Shown: positions 55,798 through 64,000 of the stretch, one piece after another | Layout: every line of letters begins with the position of its first letter | Numbering within the stretch: the first letter of the stretch is position 1 | NCBI RefSeq assembly: GCF_000787575.1 | Contig: NW_012236501.1 | Location: forward strand, 223,102 to 287,101 | Reading direction: 5' to 3' | Origin: Acytostelium subglobosum LB1 | Taxonomy: Eukaryota; Evosea; Eumycetozoa; Acytosteliales; Acytosteliaceae | Length of the DNA: 64,000 nucleotides | Program-made: the position numbers and the translations under genes | Notes under the pieces: model-generated | What the model saw: only the letters and a program-made list of their open reading frames with translations | Database searches by the model: none | What the model was told of the DNA's origin: nothing

Positions 55798-58700
55798 GTG
55801 AAGCAACAACATTCAACCAACAACCAACTACAACATCACCAAGCCTACCTAGCTTGCTCTCTCAATTCTCCCGCCACTTGGAAGGTTTTAACCAAGTGTT
55901 ATAATATATTATGTTATAATTATTATTAATTAATTAGTCCACTCATTGTTTCCACTAATCAACCAATCAATCACAATCAATCAATCAATCAAAATGAGTG
56001 GTAGGTGGTTCCATTGACATGATTAACCAGACAACACAACACCATCATATCCTTTCGAATTGAGGATGATGTCATTGGGGAGGTTAATGACATTGTTATT
56101 GTTAATGGGCATACTTATTCGTTGCCATCAGTCCAGTCCAATCAGTACTCCCATCCACCAAACTACCATAATGATGATTGATTTGCCCGAAAGATTGATT
56201 GAGGAACATGTGGACAATACATCATTCCACAAAGTTAAATCTCGGTTCCATGGCATATCCTCTCGTAATCAACATCATGTTGAGTAACACAACCTCAGTG
56301 GTAGGTAGTAGTTGAAGTAGTAGCTATACAATCACTTCGTCACAGCACATCTAAACTGTTGACAACGACTTGTCCAATCATTGATCATATCATGGTACGG
56401 GTACGGGTACGGATACATCTGTGTGATTGATGTGCCGGTGCTACTTATAGGAAGCAACAAACACATATAACAACTATTTTTTGGGTGGGGGGGTTGATCA
56501 TCAGTGACTCGTGTGTGTGTGAGTATGATTGATCTAATGAGGTTAGGGGTGAATGTGGATGTAGTTGTTGGATTCCAAGTGAATGAATTAATTCATACCA
56601 GCTCATAAAGCGTATCTGTTCGATAACAATTATAATTAAAGGACAAGAATGGCAATAATGATGTATCAATCAATCACATGATGTGTATGAGTGTGCATGT
56701 GAAGAGATGGTAATTATGTGTGTGTGAACATGGCAACGATGAAACTACTCTCACTCACTCACTCGCCGTATCCTCACTCAACTTACTTTCTTACATGTAT
56801 ATACACAGCAACCAAGCCAGAAAGAACCCACATATATCTGTCAAACACTCGCCGCTAGTTGATTGGGAGTAAGTATGGCGAGTGGATGGAGTACACCATA
56901 CATTAATCTCTAACTATCACATCATCATCATCATCAGAGCTTCACCCAGATGTTCCGACATCCATTCAATTCAATTCCTGTTGATCAACAACTCCAGAGC
57001 ACCACGGTGATCGGCTAGGGGTGGTAGTGTTAGAGAGTGGAATCTGGTTGTCATGTTTAATGAATCATATTTAAGAGAATATATGATAGGCGTATACAAC
57101 TCAACCATCTCTGGATTGATTGATATGTTATATATTATGACCGGAACGGAACGTGTTGCGCTGAATGATATATAGTATGTGTGTTAGTGAGTGTGAGTGT
57201 GTATGGAGTGAAGTGATTGCTACTGATGATGGATGGCATGGCAGCCAGTGAAGTTGGATAGATGGATGGATGGAAGGATGATGCTGTTGCTGGTGTCACC
57301 GTTCACACCAGCTACTGTCATGGCTGCCATGTTTTGTCCACCCAACCAACAAAGAAACAATCCACCCGTCCGCGCACCCACACCCGTCCACCCAGACACG
57401 GTCCGCTGGCCTGTCAGCCAGCCATCCTCCACCGAAATCGATTCCAACAATAACTACAACATCCGTAATAAAACATGTTATGTTGTTGCTGTTGTTTAGT
57501 TGGTGTTGTTGCTGTTGATGCTGTTGCTGTTGTTCCTGTTGAGTGAGTGTCAATCAATTAATATCAATCCTTTTATAATCAATTACTAACATTCGTCATC
57601 ATCATCATCATCACTCACTCACTCACTCACTTCCAGCTCCAATCTTTCAAACCTTCCTTCCTTCCTACCTTACTTTCTAAACTACTTTGTTGTTGTTGTT
57701 GTTGGTTAAAGAGCAATCAACTCCAACTCTCAGAGCAATCATAGCCACACACCTCTAACTTCCAGGACCATCAACAACCTTCCAACACCCAACCAGCAAT
57801 CAATCATCATAGTAGTACTCAATAAGTTATCCTTGGAGACAATAATTCATACTTACTTTACACAACACAACACAACTTTGGTAAGAGCATCTACTATCAT
57901 CAACATTACTGCACTTGAACATCACTTCCACAACTTCACTTAATCATAGATTGATGCAATGATTTTATTCATTCATATGAATGTTCATTCATTCACTCAT
58001 ACTAGTATCCCAATGTGTGATCATTATCAACCATCACCAACAAAGCCAACAACAATGGGAAATTTACAAACAGCTCCCCATCATGATGGTTGGGGTGAAG
58101 GCCTCGATCACTTTCACAAGCTCCAACACACACACACATATTGATCATCACCATCAACAACAGTTCATGATACCACCAAACAATACTCATATCGGCTACC
58201 TATTTATCACTTCACTTCATTCATCAATCACTTTGTGTTTGAGATTGTGTGTGAGTTGTGTGTTGATCAGATCCAAAGTCGCTACATCCCCCCACTGATC
58301 AGAGGGTTGATCATTCTCAATGCCATGACCCCAAAGGGTCTAGATGACCACTCATTCACCCATTCAACTCAACTCATTCATTCAATGTGTACTGTAAACT
58401 ACAATGACGGTTGTTCGCCCATTCGCTGGACTACATCATACGTGACCCTCTGAACGTCAACGACCCAGTGTGACATCTCCAGCTCCCCAGCTCTCCTTTC
58501 CCTAATTACACCTTTGTGGTCCACAGTCACGGTCACAGCCACTAGCTGCCCCAAGCAGGCTTGTCGGCCACAGCCACACCTGCACACGACGACTGTGAAT
58601 GTGTTACTATTGTTGTTGCGGATATAGTTGGATGCATCCAATAACAACAACAACAACATCAACAACCAAGTTGTTGTTACTATTGTTGTTGTTGTTGATG

Positions 58701-59239
58701 ATGATGATGTTGTTATTGTTGTCTCATTAGAGAGACGCGTTAAGACTACAATGGTAACATCAATCAAACAAACAATCAATCAATCAACTCAACATCTGAC
58801 CTGGCAGGTTTGCTGCTTGGTGCCGGGATGGTTTGGCAAAAGGTTGAGGTTGGGCTTGAAGGTTGCATCCTACCTACCTAACTTACATTGTTGCTATATT
58901 ATATTATTATACCTAAATCATCATCATTGCAATTTCCTATCCAATCCAATCCCTATCACCAACCTTCATCTCGAACTTACTCGCTCACTCCCTCCTCCAA
59001 CACCATACTCGCTTCTTTCTTTCTATTCTTAAACTAACATCAATGTTAATTAATCATAGCACAGAGTAGTAAGATCACTTGGTAACCTTTGAGATAATAT
59101 ATAATACAACTTATAACTTAAAGTAAGTACAATAATGTAGCCACTCCGACGGAAACAAACTTCCGCACTTGTGGCAACACACTTCCGAGCCCGCGGAAAC
59201 AAACTTCCAAGTACTAACATAACATTGTTGCCTGCAGAG
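55798..59239. other. Long intergenic region upstream of the zinc-finger gene
   Basis: This 3.4-kb stretch is the largest gap in the window. It holds simple repeats (AATC near 55970, three GGGTAC units at 56395-56415, ATC repeats near 57600, AAC/TTG runs near 58650-58700), several AT-rich blocks and no frame with protein-like composition. It may contain untranslated exons and enhancers of the zinc-finger gene, because a splice acceptor (TGCAG) lies two bases before that gene's ATG. No tRNA was recognised. Confidence 0.4.
59150..59208. promoter_or_regulatory. Two exact copies of a GGAA-N6-TTCC element
   Basis: CGGAAACAAACTTCC occurs at 59150-59164 and again at 59194-59208, 44 bases apart. Between them a further TTCCG...CGGAA pair occurs. 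They lie 30-90 bases before the zinc-finger start codon, so they may be a promoter or untranslated element. Confidence 0.45.
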
Positions 59240-61175
59240 ATGGAACCACAACATAAACTAAACATGTTACTCAACTCTATAAGTGATGATCAACAACATC
59301 ATCTACATCAACAACAACAACTACAACAACAACATCACTATCAACAATTACAACAATCTCCACCATCCATACATAAACGATTCAAGGAGGAGAATGGAGA
59401 TGATAGTAGACAGACACAACATTTTGACTCGTTGAGCGTTCTCAACTCGCCGGCCAAGAAGTCAAAGGTCGGCCATCCCATAAATGAGGAGACCTCGCCA
59501 CATGCCTCCTCGCCACAACTCCTCAGATCAAAGACCGTGCCACTCTTTGACCATCTATGTCCTTCATCATCCACCTCCACAACACATTCAAGTTTGTTGC
59601 CAGGACTTAATAATCATCATCACAATAGAGCATCAGTTGGACTTGGACATGGAAATGGCCACTCACACGCTAATCCACATGGACATGGCTTTGAAAGAAC
59701 TGAACAGATGGTGGCCGACCATGATAATAACTGGGGACATGAGGATCTGTCGGACGAGGATGGAGAGTATGACGATGAGGACGACGTTGACGACGACGAG
59801 GGTGCCTTTGACTTGGACGACCACCATCATTCGTTCCAAAGCCAGTTCGACGAGATGCGCCGATCGCATCAACAGCATCTGACGCGTCCAGACCACGACT
59901 TCTCGCTCAATGACAAGCTGCCATCGTTGCCCAGGGATCAACTTGAAGGGCTCGTCCGCCAATGGCATCCCCAACTCGGCATCATCCACACCAACACACT
60001 CGCCCAAGGCCAATGTCGGCACTCCCTCGCGTCCATTCCCCAACCTGGACTACAAGATGAAGAGTGAGCAGGTCAAGCAGAACCCAGACGGCACATACAG
60101 TTGCCCATACGACAGCTGCCGCAAGACGATCAAGGGCAACAAGGGCAACCTGTCCTCGCATCTCAGGTGGCATCGTCGTCTGGACGCCGAGGCGGGCGAG
60201 GGCAAGGGCATCCCCATGGAGGAGGGCGAGGATGAGGAGTTCACCACACCCATGAAGCCATCGCAGCGTGGCGTCCAACTGCGCAACCAAATGATATACT
60301 ACGGTCTCAACCTATTCCGCCAGGACAACCAGGGCAAATACCTGTGCTTCTTTGAGAACTGCAACCTGAGGATGTTGACCAACTTCTCCCGACACATCGC
60401 CAAGCACGAGCGCAAGGGCGACCGCATCAAGGACGACCTGGTCGAGCAGTCGCCCCGCCGTCTAGCCATGAGCTCGCCGCCCTCCGCCTCCATCGGCACC
60501 CTGCACTCCAGCCTCTCCTCGCCCATGCTGCTACTCTCGCAAAGCCTGCAGTCCACACCCAACCTCTCACCGCTTCAAGACAGCTACAAGACTGCCAAGA
60601 AGAAGCCTTTGTTTGTAAACACCAAGTCGTGCTCATCATTGTTGGGCAGCGGCAACTCGCACATTGGTAGCAGCTCGTCCACGCCCAACTCCCCTTCGCC
60701 AGCATCTCTTAAACTAAGTGCCATACTCGCCAACAGTACCTCAGGCGCAGGCGACAAGCCAGCGGTCCTCGGCAAGATTGACAGCCTGTTAGTATCATCT
60801 GGCTCCGAGTCAGACCTGTCCGACTTCTGGGTGCCATCATCATCGCACGGCTCACCAAGGCCATCGGTGATGTCACCACAGACTCCATCAGCGTCCAAGC
60901 CATTATCCATCGCGCCCAAGGAGGAGATCCAATGGGTTTACAAAGTGCCCAATGCGCCAACCTCTACGCCATGCAGTCCACGAGTGTCAAACAATGCGCT
61001 GAGTCATTCGTCCAGCACCGTACCCACCACTCCCATCCTGAGCAAGGGCCAGTCGATCCCGCCACCCATGACGCCAACCTCCCACATGAGTTTCCAATTC
61101 TCCAAACTCCGTTGTCGCTCACGTGAAGATGAAGTGTTGGCCAAGTCACTGATTGGTCTTGGACATTCTGATTGA
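59240..61175 (+). CDS. C2H2 zinc-finger protein, possible transcription factor, one frame shift
   Basis: Reading starts at the ATG at 59240, just after a TGCAG acceptor, with M-E-P-Q-H-K-L-N-M-L-L-N. The first 235 residues are Gln/His/Ser-rich with an Asp/Glu patch. Around 59948-59950 (a GGG run) the frame changes by one base; both sides read as the same kind of protein (D-Q-L-E-G, then S-S-A-N-G-I-P-N-S). The second part has two C2H2-type fingers: C-P-Y-D-S-C with H-L-R-W-H, and C-F-F-E-N-C with H-I-A-K-H. A long Ser/Pro-rich tail follows. Zinc fingers and acidic regions suggest a DNA-binding regulator. The frame change is either a base-call error in the G run or a recent mutation. Total about 645 residues if continuous. 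Confidence 0.72.
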
Positions 61176-61289
61176 TTGATCGATGATTGATCAATTAGAT
61201 AGCACCAATGTAGTATTAATAATAATAGTATTAAATCATTGTATATATATGTACCAGAGTACTTGGTGGGTTTATGTTTGATTGATTGA

Positions 61290-63026
61290 TCAACTGGCAT
61301 AGTTGGACCATTTTCCACCTTGTTTGGAATAGAAGTCCATGGGATAGATTGTTTGCCATTCGATACCTCCAAGGGCAACCTCTGCCTCATAAGTATTCAA
61401 CAATGGACGATTGAATGCATATCCCCAATCAATCGATAATCTTGGGCATGCTATTTGTATCCAACTAATAATAATGATGATGTTCCAAGGTTAGCCAAAT
61501 CAATCCAGTCCATCAGTCAAACAATCAAACATACCATTCAATATCATTCATCAAGTCCAACTTATAAGGGAATATTTCCGAGAGTAGCACTATAGTGTAG
61601 TCCTTGTTGCTCTTCTTTAGTAACTCCTCCAAGTGCTGTTTGATTGATTGATTGATCATGTTAGTTACTCATTGAGAGATTGAGTGAATGATTAATTGAT
61701 CAAACTTACATCCAAGATCCTTGGACTACCTTGTCGACCAAGTGTACCCAAGATGATTCCATAGCGTTTGGCCTCGCTGGCCTTTTGAATGGCCGTTCGT
61801 CTAATAGTGTACATCGCTTCAAAGTCGTATTGCTCATGTGAGAATACCTTGCTGTAGGGATCGTATCTATATGCTTTGAGCATTGGATTTGATATCATGA
61901 TTGATTCGAGATGGAATCGACCATCACCAAGATACACCAATACCAAATCATCGCCTCTTATCTTTGGGGAAGTGCATCCAAGTATCTCACCATGTGACAA
62001 TGGTTTCTCTTGAGGTATAGATACATTATCAAAGTGTTCCATCAGTGTTGACTTGGCGAACTATATATGATTAGATGGATTGATGTCAATGAGTTGGTCG
62101 CGGCGAGAGTGTATCCGCGCGGAAAATGAGTGGCGAGTCCGTCAATCAATGAGTTGTCGCGGCCAATGACATGCCATACCTGTAGTGATGCTGAGAACTG
62201 AATAGTTGACACCAATATCAGCTTTGTATCCTTTTCAAAGTTATACTTTAGTGTCTCGATGAAGTGCTTCAAGTCGATCTGGATATCCACAAACACGTAA
62301 AGCATATTAATCTCGCTAACATCAATTGGAACTACATGGGTGATTGTATGATTGATTGAGTAAGTGATTGACTCGATCGAGCGAGGGACATGGACCATGG
62401 ACAACGCGACACGTACCAAGACATGAGTGACCAAAGTGAACCATAAAGTCAGCGCCCAATGACTTGGCGGTGTAGTCATCGACACAGCATGCACCATAGG
62501 TTACGTCGCCCATGATGATGGTCTCGACATTGGCAAATGCATTCAATATGTCTGAGATGATGCAAGAGTACATGAGCAATCCCTCGGGGAACTGCAATGC
62601 CACACGCTTCGATTGCAACTGTCTCAATCTCCAAATAGTCTTGTGTATCTCAAAGTTATAATTCGATGGCAACACTGCCATTGCATTATTCAGTGCTTCA
62701 TCCTTCAATATTGAATCTGGTATCTGTTGTTGTAGTGCCACTGATCTTCCAAACACCTTCGGTTTGGACTTGGTCTTGGCTTCGCCTTGTGATTGTGATA
62801 CAACGATGTCTCCACTCGCATTATTATCACTTGTGACATTGTTGTTGTTGTTGTTGTCATTGTCATTGTTTGATGATGTTGATGATGTTTGTGCGGCCAA
62901 CTTCTTCTTTCCAACGAATCGTCTGACTACCTTCTTTGGTTCATCAGTCTTTGGTTGCTTTGTGTTTGTCGTCTCTGATGATGATGATGTAGTCGATGGT
63001 ATAACAGGTTGTGGTTGTTGCTCCAT
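61290..63026 (-). CDS. dph1: Diphthamide biosynthesis protein 1
   Basis: There are five exons: 63026-62417, 62331-62180, 62060-61710, 61635-61535 and 61464-61290 (462 residues). The N-terminal 100 residues are Ser/Thr/Lys/Asn-rich. The DPH1 core has [21 protein letters not shown] with the first iron-sulfur Cys, [19 protein letters not shown] and [11 protein letters not shown] with a later Cys. DPH1 with DPH2 uses a 4Fe-4S cluster to transfer the 3-amino-3-carboxypropyl group from S-adenosylmethionine to a histidine of elongation factor 2. This is the modification that diphtheria toxin targets. The gene ends 114 bases from the convergent zinc-finger gene. Confidence 0.93.
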
Positions 63027-63239
63027 TATTATATGTATCTGTATCTATATATGTTTATGTATCAAGTCGAATGAAGAATGACTCGGTCGGCTTCCCAACA
63101 CGTCTTATTCATCAAAGTTCGCAAAACACTCGTTTTCTTCAATTTGCTTCATTTTGAGTCAACTTCACACCTTCATTCATTCAAAGTCATTCAAAGTCAT
63201 AAACAGATACAGAGATACAGATAATATATATATATAAGG
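63027..63239. promoter_or_regulatory. Divergent promoter, DPH1 and PPIL2-like gene
   Basis: This 213-base spacer between opposite start codons has a TATATA run directly before the PPIL2 ATG and an ATATAT tract near DPH1. No specific site is seen. Confidence 0.4.
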
Positions 63240-63942
63240 ATGGCTAGAAGAAAGAGTAAACAAAAGTTGGTGATCACTGCAAGTGAATGGGTGAATGACT
63301 TTGGTGGAAAGAAGGAGGGGGAGAAGAGAAGTAATGAGAAGCCTCTGCCTTACTACTGTTGTAGTCTGTCATTGCAGCCATTCGATGATCCAATGTGTAC
63401 ACCAGATGGTAATATATATGAGATGCTGTAAGTATAACTATATGAATACAGACAACATCAACTCAATCTCATTCACCAACACTCATTCAATCAATCAAAC
63501 ATAGCAACATCATTCCATTCCTCAAGAAGTATGGAAAGGACCCTGTTACAGGAAAGCCAATGACAATGAAAGACTTGTTCAAGGCCAACTTTGCAGTCAA
63601 TGATGATGGTATGTACATTGGATGTTGGAAGTTAGAAGTTGGAAGTTGGCAATAGACACTAACATACCCGAACAAACAAACAAATAGATGAGTATCACTG
63701 CCCTATAATGAAGAAGGTGTTTACAGACTTCTCACATATTGTTATCAACAAGAGGACTGGAAATGTGTACTGCCACGAGGCTGTACAGAAGCTAAACTTT
63801 GAAGCAAAGCATTACTTTGATCTCATTGACGACACACCATTCATCAAGGCCGATATACTCACCATACAGAACCCTGCCGACCGTTCCCTAAGGAATCTAT
63901 CCAACTTCCACTTCATTCGAGCTGGACTCGACATCAAGGATG
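63240..63942 (+). CDS. ppil2: PPIL2-like U-box cyclophilin, 3' end outside window
   Basis: Exons 63240-63427, 63505-63608 and 63688-63942 are visible; the last ends at a GTATGT donor, so the gene continues past the edge. It begins M-A-R-R-K-S-K-Q-K-L-V-I-T-A-S-E-W and F-G-G-K-K. It then has the PPIL2 U-box region: Y-C-C-S-L-S-L-Q-P-F-D-D-P-M-C-T-P-D-G, N-I-I-P-F-L-K-K-Y-G-K-D-P-V-T-G and Y-H-C-P-I-M-K-K-V-F-T. T-G-N-V-Y-C-H-E-A-V and I-L-T-I-Q-N-P-A-D follow. PPIL2 (Cyp60/CYC4) combines a ubiquitin ligase U-box with a cyclophilin domain and associates with spliceosomes. The cyclophilin half is expected beyond the window. Introns here start GTAAGT or GTATGT and are 77-79 nt. Confidence 0.9.
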
Positions 63943-64000
63943 GTATGTTGTTTGAGTGTCGCGAGGTGAAGTGAGGTAGTAATTAACTCGCGAGTTTAGA

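Noticed and set aside
57220-58779. Several short frames in the 3.4-kb gap before the zinc-finger gene
   Set aside because: Low-complexity or simple-repeat coding with no homologous look; more likely regulatory or untranslated DNA.
59171-59239. Upstream extension of the zinc-finger protein
   Set aside because: It would need a non-ATG start, and a clear branch-like ACTAACAT plus TGCAG acceptor lies between it and the ATG at 59240.
1-64000. tRNA, rRNA, CRISPR arrays and bacterial-type operons
   Set aside because: No cloverleaf with anticodon arm, rRNA core, spaced palindromic array with spacers, or Shine-Dalgarno-led gene chain was seen; the genes are spliced and eukaryotic.

Overview
The window looks like a chromosomal segment of a dictyostelid social amoeba. 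The evidence is short introns (mostly 60-110 nt, GT-AG) filled with AATC/GATT tetranucleotide runs, AT-rich intergenic DNA, Asn/Gln/Thr homopolymers in the proteins, ComC-like surface receptors with LRR, IPT/TIG and EGF parts, and expanded families of ankyrin-like and F-box/LRR-like genes. Exons are far less AT-rich than those of Dictyostelium discoideum (parts of the OXA1 gene are strongly GC-rich), so a less AT-rich lineage such as the Acytostelium/Heterostelium side is my guess. That placement is inference.

Layout. 1-6465: 3' part of an FHA-bromodomain protein, leucyl aminopeptidase (minus) and a TRM44-type tRNA methyltransferase. 6490-12640 (all minus): an acyl-CoA dehydrogenase, a five-exon predicted secreted protein and a long ankyrin-like repeat gene with a decayed 3' duplicate. 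12789-14679: an RP9/PAP-1-like splicing factor and proteasome subunit alpha-4. 15193-18018: an internally deleted pseudogene followed by its intact paralogue. 18073-21410: mitochondrial GatB and OXA1. 21752-29852 (minus): two tandem ComC-like receptors. 31489-36795: a STE-type protein kinase and a mitochondrial AFG3/FtsH protease. 36872-44574: a large F-box/LRR-like gene head-to-head with a decayed paralogue. 44960-55797: an SR protein, an unrecognised Pro-rich protein, a PP2C phosphatase, an EI24-like membrane protein and a PTB/hnRNP L-like RNA-binding protein. 59240-63942: a C2H2 zinc-finger protein, DPH1 and the start of a PPIL2-like U-box cyclophilin that leaves the window.

Most genes are ordinary housekeeping functions. 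Mitochondrial biogenesis is represented by GatB, OXA1 and AFG3. RNA processing is represented by TRM44, RP9, the SR protein, PTB and PPIL2. Protein turnover and modification are represented by psmA4, LAP and DPH1. They are interleaved with lineage-specific repeat families that are duplicating and decaying in place.

The most unusual item is a fragment of about 1.4 kb (about 41755-43190) of a virus-like element with an A32-like (FtsK-HerA) DNA-packaging ATPase of the Polinton / Polinton-like virus / virophage type. It sits inside the decayed F-box/LRR-like paralogue, where it replaces roughly 285 codons of the host gene. A perfect 13-bp hairpin lies just upstream of its two genes. Other notable signals are an oriented GGAACNATTCC-type motif shared by introns of several unrelated minus-strand genes, a long pyrimidine-only tract directly upstream of the PTB-like gene, a 699-nt intron in the SR gene, telomere-like repeats inside two introns, and several intergenic hairpins that could be non-coding RNAs.

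Limits: intron boundaries were placed by eye using splice consensus and reading phase. No alignment or database search was run. No tRNA, rRNA or CRISPR array was recognised.
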